Source: an uncultured Collinsella sp. (GTDB lineage: Bacteria; Actinomycetota; Coriobacteriia; Coriobacteriales; Coriobacteriaceae). From it: DNA of 64,000 bases. The position numbers and the translations under genes were made by a program. The stretch is taken from assembly GCA_902494345.1 (NCBI GenBank), contig CABUSV010000008.1, forward strand, positions 1 to 64,000. The letters are read 5' to 3'. Shown here in pieces: positions 1-8,480 of this stretch. Numbering within the stretch: position 1 is the stretch's first letter; every line of letters begins with the position of its first letter. The notes under the pieces were generated by a model. It ran no database searches. It was given only the letters and a program-made list of their open reading frames with translations, and was not told the DNA's origin.

Positions 1-119
1 TCATCGTGTCCCCCTGGATCCTGTCCGTGCTGACCACCGACCGCCTCGCGCGCAACTACGAGCTGGTCACCAAGCACAACCTCAAGTACCGCCGCTACTA
101 CCACCAGTTCGACTACTAA
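1..119 (+). CDS. 3' end of an unidentified protein (5' partial)
   Basis: An open frame enters from the left edge in frame 3 and ends at TAA 117-119. About 38 residues are visible: a short hydrophobic start (IVSPWILSVL) followed by a basic, tyrosine-rich tail ending KYRRYYHQFDY. This could be the end of a membrane protein with a cytoplasmic tail, but too little is visible to assign a family. A rho-independent terminator follows about 50 bp downstream, which supports this being a genuine gene end. Confidence 0.55.
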   Translation, partial: IVSPWILSVLTTDRLARNYELVTKHNLKYRRYYHQFDY

Positions 120-170
120 GAGCTGGTCACGGGTCCGATATCTTGGCTGGTTGATATCTCGACCCTGCAC

Positions 171-204
171 AAGGGCGTCCGCAATTGCGCGGGCGCCCTT
201 TTTG
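171..204 (+). terminator. Rho-independent terminator of the upstream gene
   Basis: The arms AAGGGCG (171-177) and CGCCCTT (194-200) pair perfectly around a loop that can itself form CCGC/GCGG pairs, and are followed by a run of T to 203. It separates the left-edge gene from the histidine operon. Confidence 0.8.
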
Positions 205-318
205 CGTTGTGACAAGAGACTGCTGCTAACCGCTTGCCCTATGTTTCCAAATGAATACGGTGTGAGCCGAGGAGGACGATTCTCCCCGCAAACACTCTAG
301 TATGCTAAAGTACCCAGA

Positions 319-342
319 AGACCGGCGGAGCTATGCCGGTCT
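319..342 (+). other. Leader hairpin upstream of the histidine operon
   Basis: AGACCGGC (319-326) and GCCGGTCT (335-342) form a perfect 8-bp stem with an 8-nt loop, 40 nt before the first his start codon. Only a weak T-rich tail follows (TTCGTTCT), so it could be a weak attenuator or an mRNA-stabilising stem. I see no run of His codons for a leader peptide and no T-box consensus in 205-381. Confidence 0.5.
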
Positions 343-381
343 TTCGTTCTATATGAAACACAGCATGAGGAGGCTCACCAG

Positions 382-2097
382 ATGACGGCCACACCGTGGG
401 GATTCCGGGACATATTGCCCGAGGAGGCTCAGGCGCGCGAGGAGATCGCGCTGACGGTGAAGGGCTGCTTTAGGGAGCATCATTACCTGCCGGTCGAGAC
501 GCCGCTACTCGAGGACAAGGGTTCGCTCGAGGAGGGCGGCCGCATTGCGGACACGCCGTTTAAGCTCTTTGATGATGATGGCCGCCTGCTGGTGGTCCGT
601 CCCGACAACACATTGCCGATCGTGCGCCTGGTTTCGACTCGCATGCGCGCGGCCGACCTGCCCCTGCGCCTTCGCTACGAGGCGCCGGTGGTTCGCGAGT
701 GCCAGCGCAATGCCGGCGGCTCGCGCCAGTTTACACAGCTGGGCTTTGAGCTTATCGGTGCGGGCGATACCGCGGGCGATGTCGAGATTGTCTCGCTCGT
801 GGCCGAGGCGGTGCGCAAGCTGGCACTGCCCGATGCACGCATTATCGCAGGTAGCGTGCGTCCGTTTAAGGAACTGCTCGCGGCGTGCGAGGATCGCGAG
901 CTGGCCGCCGAGGCCCTGCGCTGCGTGCACGCCAACGACTTTGTGGGCCTCGATGCCCGCGTGGCGGCAAGCACCGAGTCCGATGCCGTCAAGGCCGCCA
1001 TTAGCGAGCTGCCGCGTCTGCACGGCGGTGCCGAGGTACTCGACCGCGTGGACACGCTGCTGGAGGCCGCCGGTATCGTCGCGCCGCTGACGCGCGAGCT
1101 GCGTGCCCTGGTCGAGGGCCTGGCACCCGAGGACGCCCAGGTGCTGTCATTCGACTTCTCCATCATGAACTCTTTCGATTACTACACGGGCCTGGTCTTT
1201 AAGGCCTATGCCGGCGGCCTGCCCGATCCGGTGGGTTCGGGCGGACGCTATGACTCCATCTTTACCGGCGCATTTGGCGACGGTATCGAGGTGCCGGCGG
1301 CGGGCTTCGCCTTTTCGCTCGAGCGCCTGGAGGCCGCGCGCACCTCGGCCGAGGATGCCGCTTCCGACGGCGATCACGCCGCGGGCCGTGGCGCCGAGGG
1401 CCCGCTGCGCATCGCTGTGCCCAAGGGCTCGCTTAAGGCCGACACGCTCGACGTGCTCGAGACTGCGGGCTTGGATGTCTCTGAGCTGCGTGACCCCGGC
1501 CGTCACCTGATCGTGCGCGGCCGCGACACGCGTGCCGGCAAGGGCGCGGTCGGAGATATCGAGTTTGTCATCGTGCGTCCCAGCGATGCGCCTGCCTTTG
1601 TGGGCTGCGGTGGTGCCGATTGCGGCATCTGCGGTTGGGACTCGCTCATTGAGGCAGACCTCAACCTGCTGCAGCTGGTCGACCTGGGCTATGGTCTGTG
1701 CACCTTTATCGAGGCGGAGCCCGCGTGGCGCGCCGGCCAGGCCGAGCGCAACTATGCCCGCCGCGGTTCGCTTCGCGTGGCCACCAAGTACCCGCGCATT
1801 GCGAGTGCCTGGTATGCCGAGCGCGGCGTGAACGCCGATATCGTCTCGCTGCACGGTAACATCGAGCTGGGGCCCATTGTCGGCATGACCGATCGCATCG
1901 TGGATATTACCGCCACGGGTGCCACGCTGCGCGACAACGACCTGGTCATCACCGGGCACATCATGGACTGCACGGCCCGCTTCTTTGTCAACCCGGGCGC
2001 TGCGCGCCTTGATCCGCGCGTACGCAATCTGGCAGATCGCCTGGCGGCGGCCGTTAAGGACAAGCATTTTGAGCCCGTCGCGGGCTCGGCACAATAG
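382..2097 (+). CDS. hisZG: HisZ-HisG fusion: ATP phosphoribosyltransferase with fused regulatory domain
   Basis: Catalyses the first step of histidine synthesis, ATP + PRPP to phosphoribosyl-ATP. Residues 1 to about 320 are a histidyl-tRNA-synthetase-like HisZ domain (GFRDILP near the start, VRPDNTLP in the motif-2 area, YYTGLVFKAY and GSGGRYD late). A charged Ala/Gly-rich linker of about 20 residues follows, then residues 341 to about 557 are a short-form HisG catalytic domain starting LRIAVPKGSL, with the PRPP-binding stretch DITATGATLRDNDL near residue 508. HisZ and short-form HisG are normally separate subunits, so a fusion gives a fixed 1:1 ratio. The start is preceded by AGGAGG at 368-373. 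It is the first gene of a nine-gene operon; hisD follows after 105 nt. The family assignment is secure; catalytic competence of the fusion is inferred. Confidence 0.93.
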   Translation: MTATPWGFRDILPEEAQAREEIALTVKGCFREHHYLPVETPLLEDKGSLEEGGRIADTPFKLFDDDGRLLVVRPDNTLPIVRLVSTRMRAADLPLRLRYEAPVVRECQRNAGGSRQFTQLGFELIGAGDTAGDVEIVSLVAEAVRKLALPDARIIAGSVRPFKELLAACEDRELAAEALRCVHANDFVGLDARVAASTESDAVKAAISELPRLHGGAEVLDRVDTLLEAAGIVAPLTRELRALVEGLAPEDAQVLSFDFSIMNSFDYYTGLVFKAYAGGLPDPVGSGGRYDSIFTGAFGDGIEVPAAGFAFSLERLEAARTSAEDAASDGDHAAGRGAEGPLRIAVPKGSLKADTLDVLETAGLDVSELRDPGRHLIVRGRDTRAGKGAVGDIEFVIVRPSDAPAFVGCGGADCGICGWDSLIEADLNLLQLVDLGYGLCTFIEAEPAWRAGQAERNYARRGSLRVATKYPRIASAWYAERGVNADIVSLHGNIELGPIVGMTDRIVDITATGATLRDNDLVITGHIMDCTARFFVNPGAARLDPRVRNLADRLAAAVKDKHFEPVAGSAQ

Positions 2098-2202
2098 CGC
2101 GACCGCGCACGGGCGCCCCAACGTACGGGCTGCGGGCCGATTGGCGCCGCCACCCGGCCTCTCGTTTTTCGAACACAACCTCGACCGATAGGGGATACCG
2201 AT

Positions 2203-3639
2203 ATGAAGACCATCAAGCTTGCTCCCGGTGAGCGCCTCGTTACCAACCAGCTCAACCGCAAGGGCGTGCTGCCGCAAAACATCATCGACGCCGCCCGCGA
2301 TATCGTGGCCAAAGTGCGTGCCAACGGGGATGCCGCGGTGCGCGATTACTGTCAGCGTTTTGACGGCGTTGAGCTGCAGAGCTTCCGCTTGCCGCAGGAG
2401 CAGATCGATGCCGCGCTCGAAGGCCTTGACCCGGCCTTTGTCGCCGCGCTTGAGAAGGCCGCGCGCCAGATTCGCGAGTTCCACCAGCGCGAGGTCGAGC
2501 AGAGCTGGTTTACCACGCGTGTGGACGGCACGATGCTCGGCGTTAAGGTGACCCCGCTCGCGGCGGCCGGCATCTATGTACCGGGCGGTCGCGCGCAATA
2601 TCCCTCCACCGTGCTCATGAACGCCATTCCCGCCAAGGTCGCCGGCGTCAAGCGCGTGGTTATGGTGACCCCGCCGCAAAAAGACGGCCTGATCAGTCCC
2701 TACACGCTCGCCGCGGCAAAGCTCGGCGGCGTGGACGAGATCTATATGGTGGGCGGCGCTCAGGCCGTGGCCGCACTTGCGTATGGTACCGAGACCATTC
2801 CGCGCGTCGACAAAATTACCGGACCGGGCAACGCTTTTGTCGCCGCGGCCAAGCAGATTGTCTCGGGCGATGTGGGTATCGATATGGTCGCCGGTCCCTC
2901 CGAGGTCTGCGTGCTGGCCGACGCCACGGCCAAGCCTATGGTGGTCGCGGCAGACCTGATGGCCCAGGCCGAGCACGATCCGCTGGCAGCCTGCTATCTG
3001 GTGACTTGCGACGAGCAGTTTGCGCGCGAGGTCGAGGCTGGCATCGACATCCTGGTGGCGCAGTCGCCGCGTGCCGAGATCACGCACGCTTCGCTCGACA
3101 ACGAAGGCACCATCGTGGTGGCCGCCGATATGGCTGCCGCCGTCGAGGCCGTGAACACCGTGGCGCCCGAACACCTGGAGCTGCACTGCAAGGATGCAAT
3201 GGGCCTGCTTGGCGGCATTTGCAACGCCGGCGCCATCTTTGTGGGCGCTTGGAGCTCCGAGCCGCTTGGCGATTATGTTGCCGGCCCCAACCACACGCTG
3301 CCGACCGGCGGCACGGCCATGTTCTCCAACCCGCTTTCGGTCGAAGAGTTCGTTAAGCGCTCGAGCGTCATTTGCTATACGCCCGAGGGTCTGCTCTCCG
3401 ACGCTCCCGCTACGCAGCGCCTGGCCGAGGCCGAGGGCCTGTGGGCGCACGCGCTCTCTGCCGCCCTGCGTCGTCGCGTGCTGGAGCAGGGCGAGGATGC
3501 CGTGAGTGCCGAGTCGTTGGCTGCGGCCGACCTGACCAAGGTCGCCTGGCCGGGTGATACGACCGCGACGGTCACCGAGGGCGTGGACCTGGCGGCTGCA
3601 GGCTCGGATGGCGCTGGCGCGACCGGCGGGGAGGCCTAA
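2203..3639 (+). CDS. hisD: Histidinol dehydrogenase
   Basis: Oxidises L-histidinol to L-histidine in two NAD-dependent steps, the end of the pathway. The 478-residue protein is slightly longer than usual (about 430) because of an Ala/Gly-rich tail after residue 455. Visible family motifs: [31 protein letters not shown], the zinc/catalytic QAEHDP, APEHLEL with the catalytic Glu-His pair, and [12 protein letters not shown]. The start ATG follows GATAGGGGATACCGAT, a weak Shine-Dalgarno. Second gene of the his operon; hisC starts 1 nt after its stop. Confidence 0.96.
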   Translation: MKTIKLAPGERLVTNQLNRKGVLPQNIIDAARDIVAKVRANGDAAVRDYCQRFDGVELQSFRLPQEQIDAALEGLDPAFVAALEKAARQIREFHQREVEQSWFTTRVDGTMLGVKVTPLAAAGIYVPGGRAQYPSTVLMNAIPAKVAGVKRVVMVTPPQKDGLISPYTLAAAKLGGVDEIYMVGGAQAVAALAYGTETIPRVDKITGPGNAFVAAAKQIVSGDVGIDMVAGPSEVCVLADATAKPMVVAADLMAQAEHDPLAACYLVTCDEQFAREVEAGIDILVAQSPRAEITHASLDNEGTIVVAADMAAAVEAVNTVAPEHLELHCKDAMGLLGGICNAGAIFVGAWSSEPLGDYVAGPNHTLPTGGTAMFSNPLSVEEFVKRSSVICYTPEGLLSDAPATQRLAEAEGLWAHALSAALRRRVLEQGEDAVSAESLAAADLTKVAWPGDTTATVTEGVDLAAAGSDGAGATGGEA

Positions 3640-3640
3640 T

Positions 3641-4756
3641 ATGGCCGAGCTGACGCCCCGCATGAAGGAGCTCGTCCAGCCCTACTTGGCCGGTATCGAG
3701 CCCTACGATCCCAACTTTACGCCCACGCGCATCAATCTTTCGGCCAACGAGAACACCTATCCCGTACCTGCTGGCGTGCGCGAGGCGGTTGATGCGGCCT
3801 TGGCTGCCACGCCGCTCAACCGCTATCCCGACCCCATGTCCAACGACCTACGCGATGAGCTTGCTGCCTGGCATGGCGTGGCGCGTGAGAACATCTGCGT
3901 GGGAAACGGCGGCGACGAGCTGCTCTATAACTACCTGCTGGCGTTTGGCGGCGCGGGACGGACCCTGCTCAACTGCCCGCCGTGCTTTAGTGAGTATGCG
4001 TTCTTTGCGTCGCTTTGTCAGACTGAGGTGCGCGATGTGTGGCGCGACCCGGCGACCTTTGAGCTCGACCAAGCGGCTGTGTTTGCGGCGGCGCCCGGGT
4101 GCAACCTGGCGATCGTGACCTCGCCCAACAATCCCACGGGCGACGTGGCGCCGCTCGACTTTGTCGCGGCGCTGTGCGATGCGTGCCCCGGCATGGTCAT
4201 GGTCGACGAGGCCTACGTTGAGTTTGCCGACGATTCGTTTGGCGCGGTCACCACGGCGCAAGACCTTATCGCCGAGCATCCCAACCTGGTGATTCTGCAT
4301 ACGCTGTCCAAGGCGTTTGGCGCTGCCGGCACGCGTCTGGGCTATGTGATCGCGGCACCCGAGGTCATCGATGTGTTTGCGGCGATTCGCCAAATCTACT
4401 CGGTTAACGTGCTGAGCCAGGCCGCCGCGCTTGCCTGCGTGCGTGCCCGCGATGCGTACGCGCCCGTAGTGGCACAGGTTGCATCCGAGCGCGAGCGCGA
4501 GCTGTGCGCCCTACGCGCAATGGCTGCCGAGGGTCTGACCGTGGAGGCGTGGCCGAGCGCGGCGAACTTTGTGCTCGTGCGCACGCCGCATGCCACGCAC
4601 GTGCGCGAGCGCCTGCGCGACGAGTATTCAATTTTGGTGCGCGACTTTAGCTACGCGCCGGGGCTCGCGGACTGCCTGCGCATTACCGTGGGCACCCCGC
4701 AGGAAAACAACGAGGTGCTGGCCGCGTTTGCCGCGCTGGTGAAGGAGGAGATGTAG
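3641..4756 (+). CDS. hisC: Histidinol-phosphate aminotransferase
   Basis: PLP-dependent class I/II aminotransferase that converts imidazole-acetol phosphate and glutamate to histidinol phosphate. About 371 residues. NLSANENTYPVP near the N-terminus, VGNGGDELL, TSPNNPTGD, VDEAYVEF and the PLP-lysine motif TLSKAFGAAGTRLGY are visible. An upstream in-frame start at 3554 would overlap hisD by 86 nt; the ATG at 3641 lies just after the hisD stop and gives the normal family N-terminus, so it is preferred. The stop overlaps nothing but abuts the hisB ATG (TAGATG), consistent with translational coupling. Confidence 0.95.
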   Translation: MAELTPRMKELVQPYLAGIEPYDPNFTPTRINLSANENTYPVPAGVREAVDAALAATPLNRYPDPMSNDLRDELAAWHGVARENICVGNGGDELLYNYLLAFGGAGRTLLNCPPCFSEYAFFASLCQTEVRDVWRDPATFELDQAAVFAAAPGCNLAIVTSPNNPTGDVAPLDFVAALCDACPGMVMVDEAYVEFADDSFGAVTTAQDLIAEHPNLVILHTLSKAFGAAGTRLGYVIAAPEVIDVFAAIRQIYSVNVLSQAAALACVRARDAYAPVVAQVASERERELCALRAMAAEGLTVEAWPSAANFVLVRTPHATHVRERLRDEYSILVRDFSYAPGLADCLRITVGTPQENNEVLAAFAALVKEEM

Positions 4757-5344
4757 ATGGACCGCTATGCCGAGGTGACCCGCAAGACGGGCGAGACCGA
4801 CATTGTCGTAAAGCTCGACCTGGATGGAACCGGTATGTGCGATATCTCGACCGGCGTGCCGTTTTTCGACCACATGCTCAACGCCTTTGGTCGCCATGGC
4901 CTGTTCGATTTGACGGTACATGCGGTAGGCGACGTCGAGGTCGATGCGCATCACACCGTCGAGGACACGGGCATCGTGCTGGGCGAGGCGTTTTGTCAAG
5001 CGTTAGGCGACAAGGCGGGCATTACACGCTTTGCCGACGCGGCGATTGCCATGGACGAGACGCTCGTGATGGCTGCTGCTGATATTTCGGGCCGCGGGCA
5101 GGCCTACTGCGAGCTGCCCGTGCCGACTGAGCGCGTGGGCAGCTTCGATACCGAGCTGGCCGTCGAGTTCTTCTACGCCTTTGCGCGCGACGCCAAGCTC
5201 ACGCTGCACGTGCGCGAGCTGGCGGGCGGCAACTCGCATCACATTATCGAGGCCGCCTTTAAGGCCGTGGGCCGCACGATGCGCCATGCCTGCGAGCTCG
5301 ATTCCCGCGTGCAGGGCATCCCCAGCACCAAGGGCTCACTGTAA
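4757..5344 (+). CDS. hisB: Imidazoleglycerol-phosphate dehydratase
   Basis: Dehydrates imidazole glycerol phosphate to imidazole acetol phosphate using Mn. The 195-residue length matches the monofunctional dehydratase: there is no N-terminal HAD phosphatase domain as in the enterobacterial bifunctional HisB. Metal-binding His clusters are intact: FFDHMLNAFGRHG, DAHHTVEDTG and NSHHIIEAAFK. The start directly abuts the hisC stop, and GGAGGAG lies about 8 nt upstream inside hisC. Because the phosphatase half is missing, histidinol phosphatase must come from another gene; the PHP protein at 8480-9391 is the obvious candidate. Confidence 0.96.
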   Translation: MDRYAEVTRKTGETDIVVKLDLDGTGMCDISTGVPFFDHMLNAFGRHGLFDLTVHAVGDVEVDAHHTVEDTGIVLGEAFCQALGDKAGITRFADAAIAMDETLVMAAADISGRGQAYCELPVPTERVGSFDTELAVEFFYAFARDAKLTLHVRELAGGNSHHIIEAAFKAVGRTMRHACELDSRVQGIPSTKGSL

Positions 5345-5389
5345 CCTGTCCCTTTTTGGCAGGTTTTGAATGGGGAAAAGGAGGGTCGC

Positions 5390-6091
5390 GTGGGCGAACC
5401 GAAGATCGTAGTGGTCGATTACCACAAGGGCAACTTGTCGAGCGTTGCGCGCGGGCTTGCGCGCGCCGGTGCCGCCGCCTGCACTTCGGACGATTCGGAG
5501 CAGATCCGCCGCGCCGACGGCCTGGTCATCCCGGGCGTGGGCGCGTTCTATGACGCGATCGCCTTTATGCGCCAGAGCGGCGAGGCGGACGCGGTGCTCG
5601 ATGCCGTCGCCGCCGGGACTCCGCTGCTCGGCATCTGCCTGGGCCTTCAGCTGTTTTTTGAGCGCGGCAACGAGGGCGTGCCTGCGGACGAGGGCGCGGT
5701 CGCCGACGGCAACGCCTCCGAGCGGGCTGGCGGTCCTTGGGTCGATGGCCTGGGTATTATGCGCGGCTCGTGCACGCGCCTGGAGTCGAGCCGCCTGAAG
5801 GTGCCGCACGTGGGTTGGGACCAGGTGCACATGACGCCCGCCGGTGCGGCCGATCCGCTGCTTGCCGATTTTGCCGAGGGTGCCAACATGTACTTCACCC
5901 ACAGCTATGCGGTGGCCGATGACGCCGATGACGCCGATGTGTTGGCGCGTACGCACTATACGCGGAGTTTCCCGTGCATCGTGCGCCATGGCAACGTGTG
6001 GGGCTGCCAGTTCCATCCTGAGAAATCCTCCGCGCTGGGTCAGCGCATTCTTAAGAACTTCGTCAACATCGTCGAGGAGGCTGGCCGATGA
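5390..6091 (+). CDS. hisH: Imidazole glycerol phosphate synthase, glutaminase subunit
   Basis: Class I glutamine amidotransferase that feeds ammonia to HisF. The catalytic Cys is in LLGICLGLQLFFE and the His/Glu pair in QFHPEKSS. The protein is about 233 residues, longer than most HisH (about 205) because of an acidic, Ala-rich insertion after the nucleophile elbow (GVPADEGAVADGNASERAG). The start chosen is GTG 5390, which has AAGGAGG at 5378-5384 with 5-nt spacing; the in-frame TTG at 5366 lacks a ribosome site. The stop overlaps the hisA start as ATGA. Confidence 0.93.
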   Translation: MGEPKIVVVDYHKGNLSSVARGLARAGAAACTSDDSEQIRRADGLVIPGVGAFYDAIAFMRQSGEADAVLDAVAAGTPLLGICLGLQLFFERGNEGVPADEGAVADGNASERAGGPWVDGLGIMRGSCTRLESSRLKVPHVGWDQVHMTPAGAADPLLADFAEGANMYFTHSYAVADDADDADVLARTHYTRSFPCIVRHGNVWGCQFHPEKSSALGQRILKNFVNIVEEAGR

Positions 6092-6831
6092 TCCTGTTTC
6101 CCGCAATCGATCTGATCGGCGGCAAGGTCGTGCGCCTGGAGCACGGCGACCGCAGCCGCTGCAAGGTATATTCCGATGACCCCGTGGCCGTCGCCCGCTC
6201 GTTTGCCGAGCAGGGCGCAAGCTGGGTGCACGTCGTCGACCTGTCCGCCGCCTTTGGCGAGGACGAGGACGCATGCGCTGCCAATTCGGCGGCGATCGAG
6301 GCCATCTGCGGCGTCGACGGTCTGTTCGTGGACGTGGGCGGCGGCGTCCGCTCGCTCGCACGCATCGACGAGCTGGCCGGCTACGGCGCGCGTCGCATCG
6401 CACTGGGCACGGTGCTCGTGACCGAGCCGGGTTTTGCCGAGGTGGCGGCCCAAGGCTTTGGTGAGTTGCTGGTGGCAGACATCGCCGCGCGCGACGGTCA
6501 GGTCAAGGTGAACGGCTGGCGTGATGGCGCGGGCGTGTCACTCGACGATGCCGTGGCACAGCTCACCGAGCTGGGCTTCAAGCACCTGGTGTACACCGAC
6601 ATCGCGCGCGACGGCATGCAGACGGGCATCGACGTGGCGACGTATCGCCACGTGGCCGAGGTCGCGGGCTTTCCCGTCGTGGCGTCGGGCGGCATCTCGA
6701 CGCTCGACGACATCCGCGCACTGGCCGCGGTGGGTGAGGACGCGATTGAAGGTGCCATTACCGGTCGCGCGCTCTACGAGGGCAACTTTACGTTGGCCCA
6801 GGCACTGGACGCCGTCCGAGGGGAGGAGTAG
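6088..6831 (+). CDS. hisA: ProFAR isomerase (phosphoribosylformimino-AICAR phosphate isomerase)
   Basis: TIM-barrel enzyme isomerising ProFAR to PRFAR. The N-terminal half carries the catalytic Asp in FPAIDLIGGKVVRLEHGD, and the C-terminal half the second Asp/phosphate motif in YTDIARDGMQTG and VVASGGIST. Length 247 is normal. In some actinobacteria this position is taken by the bifunctional PriA; nothing seen by eye separates HisA from PriA, and no trpF is present in the window, so PriA activity cannot be excluded. It overlaps hisH by 4 nt; hisF follows after 3 nt. Confidence 0.93.
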   Translation: MILFPAIDLIGGKVVRLEHGDRSRCKVYSDDPVAVARSFAEQGASWVHVVDLSAAFGEDEDACAANSAAIEAICGVDGLFVDVGGGVRSLARIDELAGYGARRIALGTVLVTEPGFAEVAAQGFGELLVADIAARDGQVKVNGWRDGAGVSLDDAVAQLTELGFKHLVYTDIARDGMQTGIDVATYRHVAEVAGFPVVASGGISTLDDIRALAAVGEDAIEGAITGRALYEGNFTLAQALDAVRGEE

Positions 6832-6834
6832 CCC

Positions 6835-7617
6835 ATGCTTACCAAACGCGTGATTCCCTGCCTGGATGTTAAGGACGGCCGCGTGGTCAAGGGCGTCAAC
6901 TTTGTGAGCCTGCGCGATGCTGGCGACCCGGTGGAGCTGGCCCGCGCCTACGACCGCGAGGGTGCGGACGAGGTCGTCTTCCTGGACATTACCGCCACAA
7001 GCGACAACCGTGCGACGACTATCGAGATGGCGGCGCATGCTGCTGAGGAGCTGGCCATTCCCTATACCGTGGGCGGCGGCTTTCGCGACTTGGCGGGCAT
7101 GCGGACCATGGTTGCCGCCGGCGCCGACAAGGTGTCGCTTAACTCTGCCGCCGTGCGCGACCCGTCGTTGATCAGCCAGGCCGCCGCGGCGTTTGGCAGC
7201 CAGGCCGTGGTCGTGGCGATCGATGCCAAGCGTGTTGGTTTGCCTGGTGAGCCGGGAGCCGACAAGTGGGAGGTCTTTACCGCGGGCGGCCGCAACGCCA
7301 CGGGTATCGACGCGGTGGCGTGGGCCGAGGAGGCGGCTCGTCGCGGTGCCGGCGAGATCCTACTGACCAGCATGGATCGCGACGGCACCAAGGCCGGCTT
7401 TGACCTGGCGCTCACCCGCGCCGTGGCGCGCGCGGTGCCGATTCCCGTTATTGCGAGCGGCGGCGTGGGTACGCTCGAGCATTTTGCCGAGGGTGTGATC
7501 GAGGGCGAGGCCGATGCCGTACTGGCGGCGAGCGTCTTTCACTTTGGAACCTTCAGCATTCGCGAAGTCAAAGAGTATATGGCCTCACAGGGCATTCCTG
7601 TGAGATTGGACTTCTAA
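6835..7617 (+). CDS. hisF: Imidazole glycerol phosphate synthase, cyclase subunit
   Basis: TIM-barrel cyclase that uses ammonia from HisH to make imidazole glycerol phosphate and AICAR. The hallmark start [20 protein letters not shown] contains the first catalytic Asp (PCLDV), and [14 protein letters not shown] contains the second. VGGGFRD and [11 protein letters not shown] are the phosphate-binding loops. The 260-residue length is standard. The 5' spacing to hisA is 3 nt. A structured 140-nt gap separates it from hisI, the largest break within the operon. Confidence 0.96.
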   Translation: MLTKRVIPCLDVKDGRVVKGVNFVSLRDAGDPVELARAYDREGADEVVFLDITATSDNRATTIEMAAHAAEELAIPYTVGGGFRDLAGMRTMVAAGADKVSLNSAAVRDPSLISQAAAAFGSQAVVVAIDAKRVGLPGEPGADKWEVFTAGGRNATGIDAVAWAEEAARRGAGEILLTSMDRDGTKAGFDLALTRAVARAVPIPVIASGGVGTLEHFAEGVIEGEADAVLAASVFHFGTFSIREVKEYMASQGIPVRLDF

Positions 7618-7626
7618 TGCTGCGGC

Positions 7627-7721
7627 TTGTCCAGGCACCCGACCTTCCGGCTCCAACCCTCCTCCCGTACTTAAGTACGCGTCGTCGGGCTTGTCGCTCG
7701 GAATCTCGGGCACCTGGACAA
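7627..7721. repeat. Long imperfect inverted repeat between hisF and hisI
   Basis: TTGTCCAGG (7627-7635) pairs with CCTGGACAA (7713-7721), then CCCGA (7638-7642) with TCGGG (7706-7710), then TTCCG (7645-7649) with CGGAA (7699-7703), each block separated by matching 2-nt internal loops. The centre carries the palindrome GTACTTAAGTAC. The whole would fold as a single 95-nt hairpin in the mRNA. It could be a processing or attenuation site inside the operon or a small repeat element. No coding sequence is apparent. Confidence 0.7.
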
Positions 7722-7759
7722 CCCTCGCCGACCGGCGATGTTTAAATTGGGGAATTGAA

Positions 7760-8089
7760 ATGAGAGAAATTACTACTCCAGCGGATCTTAAATACGACGC
7801 CAAAGGATTGATTCCTTGTGTGGTTCAGCAATATGACACCGGCGAGGTGCTTATGGTTGCTTGGATGAACGAGGAATCGGTGGGGCTGACGCTCAAGACC
7901 GGTACCACGTGGTTTTGGAGCCGCAGTCGCCAGGAGCTCTGGAACAAGGGCGCGACGAGCGGCAATATGCAAGTGGTCAAGGAGCTCTGGGCCGACTGCG
8001 ATAGCGATACGCTGCTGGTCAAGGTCGACTCGCCGGGTCCGGCCTGCCATACCGGCAACCGTACCTGCTTCTTTAAGAAACTCGCGTAG
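7760..8089 (+). CDS. hisI: Phosphoribosyl-AMP cyclohydrolase
   Basis: Opens the adenine ring of phosphoribosyl-AMP, third step of histidine synthesis. The 109-residue protein begins [12 protein letters not shown] and shows [28 protein letters not shown] with the zinc Asp/Cys set [11 protein letters not shown] and [10 protein letters not shown]. Only the cyclohydrolase domain is present; the pyrophosphohydrolase is the separate hisE. The ATG at 7760 follows GGGGAATTGAA, and upstream codons from 7691 run through the structured repeat and are unlikely to be translated. Confidence 0.94.
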   Translation: MREITTPADLKYDAKGLIPCVVQQYDTGEVLMVAWMNEESVGLTLKTGTTWFWSRSRQELWNKGATSGNMQVVKELWADCDSDTLLVKVDSPGPACHTGNRTCFFKKLA

Positions 8090-8134
8090 GGCGGGCGCTC
8101 GATTAGACGCTCGGCCACCAGAAAGGATTGAACT

Positions 8135-8452
8135 ATGGGTGTGCGCACCGCAAACGTTCAGGATGGAAATATCGGTGAGACGCTGACGGGCCTGGCCGAG
8201 GTGATTCACGGTCGTCGTGAAGCATCGCCGCAGGAGAGCTATACCGCTCGTTTGCTGACCGACGTCGAGGATGAGCTGCTCAAGAAGCTTGCCGAGGAGT
8301 CGAGCGAGGTGATCATGGCCTGCAAGGATAACGATCACGATCACATCCGCTACGAGGCCGGTGACCTGATCTACCACCTGCTCGTAACCCTTGAGCGCTA
8401 CGGTATCACCCTCGACGAGCTTGCCGGCGAACTCAACGCTCGCCGTCACTAG
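8135..8452 (+). CDS. hisE: Phosphoribosyl-ATP pyrophosphohydrolase
   Basis: Second step of the pathway: hydrolyses phosphoribosyl-ATP to phosphoribosyl-AMP and pyrophosphate. An all-alpha MazG-like fold is expected; the family pattern KLAEESSEVIMACK followed by RYEAGDLIYHLLV supplies the acidic metal-binding residues. 105 residues, normal length. AGAAAGGA lies upstream of the ATG. It is the last gene of the operon; the stop is embedded in a dispersed 33-bp repeat that runs to the end of the convergent phosphatase gene. Confidence 0.94.
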   Translation: MGVRTANVQDGNIGETLTGLAEVIHGRREASPQESYTARLLTDVEDELLKKLAEESSEVIMACKDNDHDHIRYEAGDLIYHLLVTLERYGITLDELAGELNARRH

Positions 8453-8480
8453 TCATTGGGGACGTTCTTAAACGACTAGT
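8448..8480. repeat. Dispersed 33-bp repeat, copy 1
   Basis: The unit starts and ends with ACTAGT and has the core CATTGGGGACGTTCTTAAA. Related copies lie at 57509-57541 (reverse orientation), 59972-60001 and 61528-61554, with partial copies beside them. This copy overlaps the hisE stop and the last base of the convergent phosphatase gene, so it fills the whole space between two gene ends. Confidence 0.75.

Noticed and set aside
205..381. T-box or His leader peptide before the his operon
   Set aside because: No run of His codons and no T-box core sequence found; only one 8-bp hairpin is visible.
1147..3663. Very long open frame (838 codons) on the - strand across hisG and hisD
   Set aside because: It lies antisense to two confident his genes; the frame is open because of high-GC codon bias. 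No family match.
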